Source: Oscillospiraceae bacterium
GTDB lineage: Bacteria; Bacillota; Clostridia; Oscillospirales; Oscillospiraceae
Reading direction: 5' to 3'
Length of the DNA stretch: 39,599 bases
NCBI GenBank assembly: GCA_015068235.1
Contig: SVKY01000017.1
Coordinates: 1-39,599, forward strand
The notes under the pieces are model-generated. The model was not told the origin of the DNA. It saw nothing but the letters and a program-made list of their open reading frames with translations, and made no database searches. The position numbers and the translations under genes were made by a program. Of the stretch, positions 17,221 through 25,174 are shown in pieces (position 1 is the first letter of the stretch; the number at the start of each line of letters is the position of its first letter).

Positions 17221-17925
17221 TTACTTTCTTTCGTAATTCTCTTTCAAATTGTTGAGATATTCCGCTGTGACAATACCTGCAGGAAGAGCTACGACCGCAA
17301 TTCCAAAGAACGAGGACATCATTGCCACGACTCGTCCCAAGGTCGTAACGGGATAAATATCACCGTAACCTACGGTCGTCAGTGAAACCGTTGCCCAATA
17401 GATCGCATCAAAAATAGTATCAAAGGACTGCGGCTCAATATTAAATATCATGATTGCAGAAACGGTAATATAACCCACAGCTAGGCTTCCCACCGCAATA
17501 AGTGGTTTTTTGGAACGTTTCAAAATCTGCAGAATCATATCTACGCTTTTAGAGTAGCGGAAGATACGAATGATCCTAAAAACCGCAAGCACCTGCGCAA
17601 TGCCCGAAAACCAACCAAAAAGAGAGCTTAAAAGTGCAAAAATTGACATCATATCCACAATAGAAATCGGTCGGAGCAAAAAGCGCACAAAAGAAGTCCA
17701 ATGCTTCTTTTTCAGCTTATAGTCAGCGGTAATCCATCTCAAAATATAGTCTATGATAAATGCAGTCAGACAAAAAATGTCAACATAAACCAAAAACGAT
17801 AGTTTTTCCTTGACCGCCAGCGACAAGACGCTTGCCACGATTACCATGATCATACAATACTTATAGATCTTAAAAGAGAGACTGTTTTGGTAGCCGTGGA
17901 CAACATTGAAAATCTGCTTTCTCAT
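17221..17925 (-). CDS. Voltage-gated-type potassium channel
   Basis: A 234-residue six-helix ion channel. The selectivity filter TTVGYGD is at residues 183-189, between pore helices S5 and S6 (the latter AMMSSFFGIAVVALPAGIV). S4 carries periodic arginines (FRIIRIFRYSK, 116-126), as in voltage sensors. The ATG at 17923-17925 with GGAGGG at four to five bases is preferred over a GTG ten codons upstream that lacks a site. It lies 50 nt after typA; the gap holds a GAAACAG/CTGTTTC hairpin without a U tract, so read-through from typA is plausible. Confidence 0.9.
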   Translation of the reverse strand: MRKQIFNVVHGYQNSLSFKIYKYCMIMVIVASVLSLAVKEKLSFLVYVDIFCLTAFIIDYILRWITADYKLKKKHWTSFVRFLLRPISIVDMMSIFALLSSLFGWFSGIAQVLAVFRIIRIFRYSKSVDMILQILKRSKKPLIAVGSLAVGYITVSAIMIFNIEPQSFDTIFDAIYWATVSLTTVGYGDIYPVTTLGRVVAMMSSFFGIAVVALPAGIVTAEYLNNLKENYERK

Positions 17926-17975
17926 AACGCCCTCCGAAACAGTGGAACAATTCACAAGAATATCTGTTTCTTACC

Positions 17976-19805
17976 TTACTGTCCGGCTCTGGTCTTCATG
18001 AGCTGGCGCATACGCTGGGCATGATCCAACTCACGTTTGCGGATGCGCAAAGACTTCGGCGTGACCTCCAAAAGCTCGTCATCTGCCAAAAATTCCAAAC
18101 ACTGCTCCAGCGAGAAAATTCTCGGGCTGGTCAATCGCAACGCCTCATCTGAGCCGGAGGCACGCATATTGGTCAGCTGCTTTTTCTTGCAAACATTGAC
18201 ATTCATATCCTCATTGCGGGAGCAGATGCCCACGACCATGCCGGCATAAACCTCCGTGCCTGCACCGATAAAGAGCTGCCCGCGCTCCTGCGCATTGTAA
18301 AGGCCATAGGTGCATGCCTCGCCGGTCTCAAAGGCAACCAGGGAGCCTGTTTTGCGGCGCTCGATCTCACCCTTCAAGGGAGCGTAGGAATCCAAAACGG
18401 AGGACATGATGCCCTCACCGCGAGTGTCTGTCAAAAATTCACTGCGATAGCCGAACAAGCCTCTTGACGGCACCATAAATTCCAAACGGTAACGGCTGCC
18501 CACAGGGGTCATAGACAAGAGGTCTGCTTTACGCTTGCCCATCTTCTCGATCACACTGCCCATGGAAGCCTCGGGCACATCAGCAACCATGCGTTCGATC
18601 GGCTCACAGAGCTTGCCGTCGATCTCCTTGGTCAAAACACGAGGTGTGCTGACCTGGAACTCGTAACCCTCTCGGCGCATCGTTTCGATCAAAATGGAGA
18701 TGTGCATCTCGCCTCTGCCTGCAACGTTGAAAGCATCGGTTCCCTGCTCAGTGACATGCAGAGAAACATCCTTCAAAAGCTCCTTGAACAGGCGGTCACG
18801 CAGATTTCTGGACGTGACATATTTGCCTTCCTTTCCTGCAAACGGGGAATCGTTGACCGAGAAGGTCATCTCGATGGTCGGATCAGAGATTTTAACAAAG
18901 GGCAGCGGTTCAGGCTGATCAAGAGCGCATATGGTCTGACCGATGGTGATATCCGCCATACCCGAAAAAGCGACAATCTCACCTGCGGAAGCTTCCGTGA
19001 CCGGCTTTCTGCCCAAGCCGTCAAACTCATAAAGTGCAACGACCTTGCCCTTGGCATTTTCGTCCGGGTGGTGGAAGTCGCAAATACTGACCTCTTGGTT
19101 CTGACGGAGCACGCCACGCTCAATTCTTCCAATGCCGATCCTGCCGACATATTCATTATAATCTATAGCAGAGACAAGCATCTGAAGCGGTGCATCCTTC
19201 TCACCCTCGGGCGCAGGAATATAGCGCACAATGGTGTCAAAGAGCGGATCCAAATTCACACCTGCTTCGTTGGGCGAATAGGATGCAATGCCCTGACGTG
19301 CAGAGCAGAAAAGGGTGGGAGAATCAAACTGCTCGTCCGTTGCGTTCAGATCGAGAAGCAGCTCTAAAACCTCCTCCATGACCTCCTCCACACGAGCATC
19401 CAGGCGGTCGATCTTATTGACAACAACAATGACCTTGTGACCAAGCTCCAGCGCCTTGCCCAAAACAAATCGAGTCTGCGGCATGGGTCCCTCTGCGGCA
19501 TCAACCAAGAGGATGACGCCGTTGACCATCTTCAAAATACGCTCGACCTCGCCACCGAAATCAGCGTGGCCCGGGGTGTCAACGATATTGATCTTTGTGC
19601 CTTTATATTGAACTGCGGTATTCTTCGCCAAAATGGTGATGCCACGCTCACGCTCCAAGTCGCCGGAGTCCATAACTCGATCCACGACTGCCTGATTTTC
19701 TCTGTAAATGCCGCCCTGCTTGAGCATCTCGTCAACGAGGGTGGTTTTGCCATGATCAACGTGAGCGATGATAGCGATATTACGAATATTCTCCTGTTGT
19801 GCCAT
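17976..19805 (-). CDS. typA: Ribosome-associated GTPase TypA/BipA
   Basis: A 609-residue translational GTPase related to EF-G that aids 50S assembly and stress adaptation. Motifs: AHVDHGKT (G1), RGITI (G2), DTPGHADF (G3), NKID (G4) and SAR (G5), then the EF-G-like domains and the TypA-specific C-terminal domain ([26 protein letters not shown]). I start at [12 protein letters not shown] (19803-19805), nine bases from GGAAGG; the ATG three codons upstream would abut that site. It has its own promoter and probably leads the unit typA-channel-DUF2207-yfbR. Confidence 0.97.
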   Translation of the reverse strand: MAQQENIRNIAIIAHVDHGKTTLVDEMLKQGGIYRENQAVVDRVMDSGDLERERGITILAKNTAVQYKGTKINIVDTPGHADFGGEVERILKMVNGVILLVDAAEGPMPQTRFVLGKALELGHKVIVVVNKIDRLDARVEEVMEEVLELLLDLNATDEQFDSPTLFCSARQGIASYSPNEAGVNLDPLFDTIVRYIPAPEGEKDAPLQMLVSAIDYNEYVGRIGIGRIERGVLRQNQEVSICDFHHPDENAKGKVVALYEFDGLGRKPVTEASAGEIVAFSGMADITIGQTICALDQPEPLPFVKISDPTIEMTFSVNDSPFAGKEGKYVTSRNLRDRLFKELLKDVSLHVTEQGTDAFNVAGRGEMHISILIETMRREGYEFQVSTPRVLTKEIDGKLCEPIERMVADVPEASMGSVIEKMGKRKADLLSMTPVGSRYRLEFMVPSRGLFGYRSEFLTDTRGEGIMSSVLDSYAPLKGEIERRKTGSLVAFETGEACTYGLYNAQERGQLFIGAGTEVYAGMVVGICSRNEDMNVNVCKKKQLTNMRASGSDEALRLTSPRIFSLEQCLEFLADDELLEVTPKSLRIRKRELDHAQRMRQLMKTRAGQ

Positions 19806-19870
19806 AGGGATCATCCTTCCTTCAAGCGGCTTCGTGCCGCATCTGTCATAAAATTTATCCACAATCAAAG

Positions 19871-19899
19871 AATATAACACATATTTTGCGAAATCGCAA
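19871..19899 (-). promoter_or_regulatory. Promoter of typA
   Basis: On the minus strand TTGCGA (19894-19899), 17 bases, TATATT (19871-19876) preceded by TGTG. The -35 region lies in a small palindrome TTGCGA-AA-TCGCAA. The predicted start is about 60 nt before the typA ATG. Confidence 0.65.
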
Positions 19900-19931
19900 T
19901 AGAAAAACCAATATTTCGATGAAAAAACAGT

Positions 19932-19960
19932 TTGTATATTGTAATATTTTCTGATATAAT
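19932..19960 (+). promoter_or_regulatory. Possible promoter reading towards folD
   Basis: TTGTAT (19932-19937), 17 bases, TATAAT (19955-19960). It lies about 330 bp upstream of folD, with the repeat block 19979-20255 in between. No better plus-strand promoter is visible closer to folD. Confidence 0.5.
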
Positions 19961-19978
19961 TGCAGTAAGGACGAAAAA

Positions 19979-20255
19979 TCCCGATTTATCTTTCACTTCA
20001 CACAGGCTAAGGCTTCTCCTTGAGGATGCCCTCAGCTTCAGGGTATGCGTAGCGCAGCCGAGCGAAACGAGGCTCTTAGCACGTAGGAGAAGCTGTCAGC
20101 GCAGCTGACTGATGAGGTGTGCAGAAAAAGTTGCGTTATTATGATAATTTTGGAAAATTCGTAACCTTTTCACCCCATCCGCCCCTTCGGGGCACCTTCT
20201 CCTCAAGGAGAAGGCATTGGTCTGCGCAAACACGAAACTCACCGATAAATCGGAA
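19979..20255. repeat. MITE-like repeat block upstream of folD
   Basis: The block is bounded by 10-bp inverted ends: CCGATTTATC (19981-19990) and GATAAATCGG (20244-20253). Inside, CTTCTCCTTGAGG (20013-20025) is matched in inverted orientation by CCTCAAGGAGAAG (20201-20213). Local hairpins include GTCAGC/GCTGAC, GCCCC-TTC-GGGGC (20181-20193) and CCTTCTCC-TCAA-GGAGAAGG (20195-20214). The right 20 bases equal those at 14228-14247. No coding potential is seen. Confidence 0.65.
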
Positions 20256-20288
20256 GATATCGAATCTATATTTACGGAGGTCTTTGCC

Positions 20289-21170
20289 ATGGCGAAGCGT
20301 TTATTGGGAAAAGAAGTCACTGATGCACTCAATGCAAGGCTGATCGAACGTGCGCAGTCGCTCAAAAACAAAGGGATTTCACCCACGCTGGCGCTCATTC
20401 GTTTGGGCGAGGAGGCAAGCGATCTCTCCTACGAAAGAGGTGCGATCAAGCGTGCCGAGCTAATCGGCATTGAGATTCGGCATTTCGTTCTGCCCCGAGA
20501 AGCTTCACAAGAGGAGGTTCTTTCGCTGATCGATCAGATCAACGAGGACTATACGATCCATGGTGTGCTTCTTTTTCGACCGCTTCCGAAGCACTTGGAT
20601 GCCGATATCGTCTGTAATCGCCTTGATGTAAAAAAGGACGTTGATTGCATGACCTCTTTGTCCAACGCAGGCGTGTTTGAGGGCAGAAAGGATCTGGGCT
20701 TTGCACCATGCACGCCCGAAGCATGTATGGAGATTTTGGAGTATTACGGTATCGAATGTCAGGGGAAAAATGCCGTCATCATCGGACGTAGCTTGGTCGT
20801 CGGCAAGCCTGCTGCGATGCTGCTGATGCAGAAAAATGCCACAGTGACCGTCTGCCACACCAAAACGGTCAACACGGCAGAAATTTGCCGAAATGCGGAT
20901 ATCTTGATCTCCGCTGCCGGTGTATTGAACTCACTTTCCAAGAATTTTGTGCGTGAGGGGCAGATCGTGCTTGACGTTTCGATCAATTGGGACGAAAACA
21001 AGCTCAACGCCAAAGGCGGCACAGGTGCCATTGCCGGCGATGCCGTGTTTGACGAGGTTGAGCCGATCGTTGCTGCGATCACGCCTGTTCCCGGCGGTGT
21101 CGGAAGTGTTACGACAAGCGTTTTGATGAAGCATGTAATCGAAGCCGCCGAAAAATCAAGTGCAAAATAA
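20289..21170 (+). CDS. folD: Divergent FolD-like methylene-THF dehydrogenase/cyclohydrolase
   Basis: A 293-residue FolD-family protein. The family interconverts 5,10-methylene-THF, methenyl-THF and 10-formyl-THF. Recognisable parts are SLSYERGAIKRAELIGI, GFAPCTPEACMEIL, the dinucleotide region IIGRSLVVGKPAAMLL and the C-terminal ITPVPGGVGSVTTSVL. The YxxxK catalytic pair appears as Y48 with A52 where Lys is expected (K54 is nearby), and the usual VQLPLP is LFRPLP, so the active-site Gln is Phe96. D119 (DVD) is kept. The ATG at 20289 has GGAGG eight bases upstream. Classical bifunctional activity is therefore uncertain. Confidence 0.82.
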   Translation: MAKRLLGKEVTDALNARLIERAQSLKNKGISPTLALIRLGEEASDLSYERGAIKRAELIGIEIRHFVLPREASQEEVLSLIDQINEDYTIHGVLLFRPLPKHLDADIVCNRLDVKKDVDCMTSLSNAGVFEGRKDLGFAPCTPEACMEILEYYGIECQGKNAVIIGRSLVVGKPAAMLLMQKNATVTVCHTKTVNTAEICRNADILISAAGVLNSLSKNFVREGQIVLDVSINWDENKLNAKGGTGAIAGDAVFDEVEPIVAAITPVPGGVGSVTTSVLMKHVIEAAEKSSAK

Positions 21171-21180
21171 TTTTCCAAAT

Positions 21181-21300
21181 CCCGATTTATGGGTGAGAGT
21201 AAAGAGTAATGATGAAGGATGAAATAATAGTTGCACTTCCATAATTGTCACTCTGAGGGAGCGCAACGACCGAAGAATCTTAGCGAGAGCAACAAAATTA
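21181..21300. repeat. Repeat-derived intergenic sequence after folD
   Basis: CCGATTTATGGGTGAG (21181-21196) resembles the inverted end of the two MITE-like blocks (CCGATTTATCGGTGAG, one mismatch in 16). It is followed by a TGTCACTCTGAGGGAGCGCA-type stretch (21247-21266) of a kind I associate with dispersed intergenic repeats. No gene is visible between folD and the CDF gene. Confidence 0.45.
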
Positions 21301-21308
21301 TAAAATTG

Positions 21309-21354
21309 ATACTAATCGCCGATTAAAACACTCATTTTAATCGGCGATTAGTAT
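21309..21354. repeat. Perfect 20-bp-arm palindrome
   Basis: The arms at 21309-21328 (ATACTAATCGCCGATTAAAA) and 21335-21354 are exact reverse complements around a six-base loop CACTCA. It lies between the convergent folD and CDF transporter genes and touches the latter's stop. A diverged copy is at 37898-37943. It lacks a clear U tract but could still act as a transcription barrier. Confidence 0.85.
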
Positions 21355-22256
21355 TAATGACAATGTGCGTGGTGGTGCCCGTGCGAGGACGGTTTGATCT
21401 CACAAGCCTCATGCGCACATGGACGATATTCCATCTCGATCGTCGCATGGCTGATGCCGTTATGCTCCAAAACATGACGAATACGATGCTTGATCTCCTC
21501 AAATTCTGTCGGTGTGCAGCTCTCATCGATCAGAGCATGCAAACTTGCACAATGCGCTGTGCCGTCAAGACTCCACAGATGCAGATGATGGACATCCTTC
21601 ACACGCTCCACTGTCTTCAAAGCTTTTGTCAGCTCCGAAACACAAATATTCTCCGGTGTTTTTTCCAAAATGACCGCAAAGACCTCTTTCAAATGCCCAA
21701 ACGCATGGAGCAAAACAAACACCGCAATGGCAAGCGATAAGATCGGATCGATCAAATGCCAGCCCGTCAGCTTGATCACGATACTTCCAACCAAGATTGC
21801 AAGCCAACCGAGCACATCCTCCAACATATGCAGGCTCAAAGTCTTTTCATTCAGGCTGTGACCGTGCGCTGTTTTGAGCGCCGCCAAGCCGTTGACCACA
21901 ACGCCGACGATCGCAAAAATCAGCATACCATCATGATTCACCATAGAAGGCGCAAGAAAACGGCAGACCGCTTGATAAATCACAACCACAGAACCGATCA
22001 GCAAAATTCCGGCTGTGATCAAAGCGCCCAAAACCGAATATCTCAAATATCCGAAGGTATAATCTACATTTGCCTTCTTCTCGGATTTTTTCTCCAAAAC
22101 CACAGACACACCGATCGAAAACGCATCGCCAAAATCATGCAGCGCATCGGAAATGATGGAAATGCTGTTCGTAAAAATACCGCCAAGCAGCTCCAAAATT
22201 GAAAATCCGAGATTTAGCAGAAATGCAAACAACATATTTTTTGTTGACTTTTTCAT
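21354..22256 (-). CDS. Cation diffusion facilitator, probable Zn(II) exporter
   Basis: A 300-residue CDF transporter with six predicted helices and a cytoplasmic ferredoxin-like C-terminal domain. The transport-site residues are H40/D44 in TM2 (SDALHDFGD) and H144/D148 in TM5 (LHMLEDVLG), the HD-HD pattern of zinc exporters. The C-terminus is histidine-rich (HGHHHAHCH). It exchanges cytoplasmic metal for protons. Its start overlaps the arsR-type gene by four bases, so the pair forms an operon under the metal-sensing repressor. Confidence 0.93.
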   Translation of the reverse strand: MKKSTKNMLFAFLLNLGFSILELLGGIFTNSISIISDALHDFGDAFSIGVSVVLEKKSEKKANVDYTFGYLRYSVLGALITAGILLIGSVVVIYQAVCRFLAPSMVNHDGMLIFAIVGVVVNGLAALKTAHGHSLNEKTLSLHMLEDVLGWLAILVGSIVIKLTGWHLIDPILSLAIAVFVLLHAFGHLKEVFAVILEKTPENICVSELTKALKTVERVKDVHHLHLWSLDGTAHCASLHALIDESCTPTEFEEIKHRIRHVLEHNGISHATIEMEYRPCAHEACEIKPSSHGHHHAHCH

Positions 22257-22591
22257 GATTCACCCTCCGTCAAATGCTCAAATCCCAACGCAATGATGCT
22301 GCGCACATGCGAATCAGCAAGCGAATAAAGCACCGTTTTCCCCTCTCGGCGGCTTTTGACCATATTTGCCAAACGTAATTTTTTAAGCTGATGCGAAATG
22401 GCAGACTGCTCCATATTCAACAGCTCACAAATAGCGCACACACAAAGCTCCTCCTGCAAAAGAGAAAACAAAATCTTCACCCGTGTGCTATCGGCAAAAA
22501 GCTTGTAAAGATCCGCCAAATCACAAAGCTGCGCATCGCTTGGCAAGACAGTTTTTACCTTCTCAAGCATATTATGATGATCGTGTTCCAT
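22253..22591 (-). CDS. ArsR/SmtB-family metal-sensing repressor
   Basis: A 112-residue winged-helix repressor. The alpha5 zinc site of SmtB/CzrA is complete with exact spacing: D93, H95, H106 and E109. A second potential site is formed by C50 and C52 (ELCVC) with the N-terminal EHDHH. The recognition helix is MEQSAISHQLKKL. It probably represses itself and the downstream CDF exporter until Zn(II) or a similar metal binds. Operator repeats lie directly upstream. Zinc is the likeliest inducer; cobalt or cadmium cannot be excluded. Confidence 0.92.
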   Translation of the reverse strand: MEHDHHNMLEKVKTVLPSDAQLCDLADLYKLFADSTRVKILFSLLQEELCVCAICELLNMEQSAISHQLKKLRLANMVKSRREGKTVLYSLADSHVRSIIALGFEHLTEGES

Positions 22592-22605
22592 GGTTCCCTC
22601 CTAAA

Positions 22606-22666
22606 TATGAGCATTTATTCATATGAGCATCTATTCATATTATAGCAGGCAATTTTCAAATGTCAA
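22606..22666 (-). promoter_or_regulatory. arsR-CDF promoter with two overlapping operators
   Basis: On the minus strand TTGACA (22661-22666), 16 bases, TATAAT (22639-22644). Immediately downstream are two near-identical 18-bp imperfect dyads, TATGAATAGATGCTCATA (22622-22639) and TATGAATAAATGCTCATA (22606-22623), overlapping by two bases. They resemble the ATATGAA-type 12-2-12 operators of the SmtB/CzrA family. Confidence 0.85.
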
Positions 22667-22678
22667 GCCTTTTTGCAT

Positions 22679-22715
22679 AAAAAATCGAGACAATTTTCAT
22701 TGTCCCGATTTTTTT
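22679..22715. terminator. Bidirectional terminator-like hairpin between arsR and trxA
   Basis: Arms of 16 bases with one mismatch (AATCGAGACAAT and ATTGTCCCGATT in the core, 22679-22694 and 22699-22714) around TTTC, with A6 on the left and T7 on the right. It can terminate in both directions, for instance transcripts entering from crp across trxA. Its T run touches the Crp-type palindrome. Confidence 0.7.
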
Positions 22716-22756
22716 GTGACTATGTCACAGAAAAGAAGCAAAATTCCGCATATAAT
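22715..22756 (+). promoter_or_regulatory. trxA promoter with Crp-type site at about -41
   Basis: TATAAT lies at 22751-22756 but no -35 hexamer exists at the right distance (CAGAAA). Instead a perfect palindrome TGTGAC-TAT-GTCACA (22715-22729) is centred at 22722, about 41 nt upstream of the predicted start. This is the class II activator layout of Crp/Fnr proteins, and a family member is encoded next door. Confidence 0.7.
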
Positions 22757-22788
22757 AAAGCCAGAAAACAAAGAAAGGATGACTCAAC

Positions 22789-23097
22789 ATGGCAATCTTA
22801 AAAGTTACCAATGAAAACTTCGAATCCGTAAAAAACAGCGAAAAAACCGTCCTTTTGGACTTCTACGCAGACTGGTGCGGTCCTTGCCGCATGGTCTCCC
22901 CTCTTGTCGATGAGATCGCAGAAGAAAATCCGCAGTATCTCGTTGCCAAGATCAACATTGATGACGATCCCGAGTTGGCACAGCGCTTCGGCGTGGTCAG
23001 CATTCCGACGTTGGTCGTCATGAAAAACGGCGAGGTCATCAATCAGTCCGTTGGCGCTCGTCCGAAGGCGCAGATCTTAGCCATGCTGGAGGGCTAA
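22789..23097 (+). CDS. trxA: Thioredoxin
   Basis: A 102-residue thioredoxin, the general cytoplasmic protein-disulfide reductase. The active site is WCGPC with C30 and C33, preceded by the conserved DFYADWCGPC strand, and the cis-proline is P73 (SIPTL). AAAGGA precedes the ATG. No thioredoxin reductase lies in the window. The 3' end overlaps the convergent Crp/Fnr gene by 21 bp. Together with ccdA and the TlpA-like gene it forms a redox cluster. Confidence 0.95.
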   Translation: MAILKVTNENFESVKNSEKTVLLDFYADWCGPCRMVSPLVDEIAEENPQYLVAKINIDDDPELAQRFGVVSIPTLVVMKNGEVINQSVGARPKAQILAMLEG

Positions 23098-23760
23098 TTG
23101 ACGTAAGCGTTCTTTGTCGATGATGCGGATGCCCTTACGCGAAAGCTCGACGATCGACTCATTTGCAAAGTATTTCAGCATTCTTGAAACCACCTCACGA
23201 GCAGAGCCAATGTATTTTGCGATCTGCTCGTGGGTCAGATTAATCATATCGGAAGACAGCCTCGCCGATTCCTCGTGCAGGAAGATCGCCAAGCGCTTGT
23301 CCATGCTCATGAACAAGATCTGTTGCATCGCCCACATCACATCTGAAAAACGGCTGACCGCAGTTTCCAGCGTAAAAATCTTGATCTCCGAATTTTGAGC
23401 ACTGACCGATGCAAATGCGCTTCCACTTATGATGTAGCACTCACTGTCCTCCTCGGCATCGACCAAAACATCGAACGTGATCGTCTGCAGCACGCACGAT
23501 GCCGATAGCATGCACATATCGCCGTCGTGCAAACGGTAGAGCGTAATGTCCTTACCACTGTCCGAAAGCATATAAACTCTCAAGCAGCCCTTGCGAACCA
23601 AAATCACACCCGAACAGTCGTTTCCGTCATGAATGACCGTACCTTTCAGATAGCTCAAAGCTTTGGAATTGTTGCAAATATATTCCTTTTCCGCTTCTGA
23701 AATATTGTCCCAAAATGGAAAAATCGCCTGATACACAGGCTCAAACATCGTCCGTGCCAT
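23077..23760 (-). CDS. Crp/Fnr-family transcriptional regulator
   Basis: A 227-residue regulator with an N-terminal cyclic-nucleotide-binding-like barrel (about 15-115) and a C-terminal winged helix (THEQIAKYIGSAREVVSRML). The recognition helix has R188, E189 and R193, the spacing of E. coli CRP R180/E181/R185, which predicts TGTGA half sites; Fnr instead has Val at the first position. There is no N-terminal iron-sulfur cysteine cluster, but C49, C59, C83, C89 and C108 lie in the sensor domain. The ligand is unknown. It probably controls trxA. Confidence 0.92.
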   Translation of the reverse strand: MARTMFEPVYQAIFPFWDNISEAEKEYICNNSKALSYLKGTVIHDGNDCSGVILVRKGCLRVYMLSDSGKDITLYRLHDGDMCMLSASCVLQTITFDVLVDAEEDSECYIISGSAFASVSAQNSEIKIFTLETAVSRFSDVMWAMQQILFMSMDKRLAIFLHEESARLSSDMINLTHEQIAKYIGSAREVVSRMLKYFANESIVELSRKGIRIIDKERLRQLALQHG

Positions 23761-23787
23761 ATTTACTAACCCCCGTTCATTGATCGC

Positions 23788-23816
23788 ATTATACTACGAT
23801 TTGCAACGTTTTTCAA
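23788..23816 (-). promoter_or_regulatory. Promoter of the Crp/Fnr gene
   Basis: On the minus strand TTGAAA (23811-23816), 17 bases, TATAAT (23788-23793), about 25 bases before the ATG. A dyad ATCAT-CGC-ATGAT (23816-23828) adjoins it and could serve either this promoter or the divergent ccdA gene. Confidence 0.75.
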
Positions 23817-23875
23817 TCATCGCATGATCCCAAATTCCGATTTGTTATCATTTATCTATTGAAGGAGATTTCTCC

Positions 23876-24538
23876 ATGCAATATTTTATCACCTTTTTAG
23901 AGGGGCTGATCACCTTTATCTCCCCTTGTCTTTTGCCGATGCTGCCGATCTATGTCTCTTATTTTGCAGGCGGCAATGAGCGCACAATGAAAAAAACGTT
24001 GAAAAATGCGCTCGGCTTTGTCCTCGGTTTCACCGCCGTGTTCATCGCCATGGGCGCTTTGGCAGGTACCCTTGGTAGCTTCCTGAAAGAATATCAGACC
24101 ATCGTCAACATCGTCACCGGTCTGATCGTCGTCTTTTTCGGCTTGAATTTCCTCGGTGTGTTCCGTTTCGATCTTTTTAAGGGCGCAAACCGTTCTGCAA
24201 AGACAGGAAATTTGAACTTTTTTTCATCATTTCTCTTCGGCATCGTCTTTTCCATCGGTTGGACGCCCTGTGTCGGTGCCTTCCTCGGCTCAGCACTGAT
24301 GCTCGCCTCTCAGCAAGGACAGGTGCTGACCGGGATCGGCATGCTCCTTGTCTATTCCTTGGGCTTGGGAATCCCGTTCATCCTGAGCGCCGTGCTGATC
24401 GACAAGCTGAAAAGCACCTTCCATTTTATCAAAAAGAACTATAAGATCATCAATATCATCTGCGGAAGCTTGCTTATCCTTGTCGGCATTTTGATGATGA
24501 GCGGTCTTTTGAGTAAGCTTCTGAGTTATTTGGCATAG
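23876..24538 (+). CDS. ccdA: Cytochrome c biogenesis / thiol transporter CcdA
   Basis: A 220-residue membrane protein of the DsbD-beta/CcdA family with six predicted helices. It passes electrons from cytoplasmic thioredoxin across the membrane to extracytoplasmic thiol proteins. The two catalytic cysteines lie in ISPCLLPMLP (C18) and GWTPCVGA (C132), each next to prolines as in the family. GAAGGAG precedes the ATG. The TlpA-like gene follows 11 nt later and is its probable partner. No cytochrome c genes are nearby, so a general thiol-reducing role is more likely. Confidence 0.94.
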   Translation: MQYFITFLEGLITFISPCLLPMLPIYVSYFAGGNERTMKKTLKNALGFVLGFTAVFIAMGALAGTLGSFLKEYQTIVNIVTGLIVVFFGLNFLGVFRFDLFKGANRSAKTGNLNFFSSFLFGIVFSIGWTPCVGAFLGSALMLASQQGQVLTGIGMLLVYSLGLGIPFILSAVLIDKLKSTFHFIKKNYKIINIICGSLLILVGILMMSGLLSKLLSYLA

Positions 24539-24549
24539 GAGGCAACATC

Positions 24550-25134
24550 ATGAAGAAAAATCTCATGTGGATCATCATTACAGTGCTGAGCATTGCGCTG
24601 TTTATTGGTGCCTACCTATTATATAATCGGCTAAAGGACGATTATGCGCCAAGCTCGCTTGCACCTGTCAGCACAACGCAGGAGGCTGCGCAGCCGTCTG
24701 AAAGCACCGAGGCAATCGAAACCGCTCCGGATTTTACCGCCGAGGACGAAAACGGCAATCCGATCAAGCTCTCTGATCATTTCGGCAAGCCCATCGTGCT
24801 CAACCTGTGGGCAAGCTGGTGTCCTCCCTGCAAATCCGAAATGCCGTATTTCCAAACCGCTTATGAAGAAAATCCCGACATTCAGTTCCTCATGGTCAAC
24901 ATGACAAGCGGAGACAGCATGGAAGATGCCAAAGCCTTCCTCGCAGAAAACGGCTACACCTTCCCCGTCTTGTTTGACATCAACAGCGAAGCTGCCATCG
25001 CCTACGGCGCTTCCTCCCTGCCCATGACGATCTTCATCGGTCAAAACGGTGCGATCGTCACCTACGCCGTCGGCGCACTCAGCGCTGAAAGCCTAAACGA
25101 AGGCATTGATATGATCAAAAACGCTGCAGAGTGA
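24550..25134 (+). CDS. Membrane-anchored TlpA/ResA-like thiol-disulfide oxidoreductase
   Basis: A 194-residue thioredoxin-fold protein. Residues 6-25 are an N-terminal membrane anchor, followed by a Ser/Glu/Thr-rich linker to about residue 57 and the AhpC/TSA-Redoxin type domain. The active site is WCPPC (C91, C94) with cis-proline in SSLPMTIFI. It is expected to be reduced by CcdA on the outer face of the membrane. AGGAGG precedes the ATG and it is clearly co-transcribed with ccdA. Confidence 0.93.
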   Translation: MKKNLMWIIITVLSIALFIGAYLLYNRLKDDYAPSSLAPVSTTQEAAQPSESTEAIETAPDFTAEDENGNPIKLSDHFGKPIVLNLWASWCPPCKSEMPYFQTAYEENPDIQFLMVNMTSGDSMEDAKAFLAENGYTFPVLFDINSEAAIAYGASSLPMTIFIGQNGAIVTYAVGALSAESLNEGIDMIKNAAE

Positions 25135-25145
25135 TCTGCAGCGTT
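25120..25145 (+). terminator. Hairpin overlapping the TlpA-like stop codon
   Basis: A perfect 10-bp stem AACGCTGCAG/CTGCAGCGTT with loop AGTGAT contains the TGA stop. The downstream sequence (CAACTTATTC) is only weakly U-rich, so termination efficiency is uncertain. Confidence 0.6.
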
Positions 25146-25174
25146 CAACTTATTCTGTATTGAATACATGTCTG

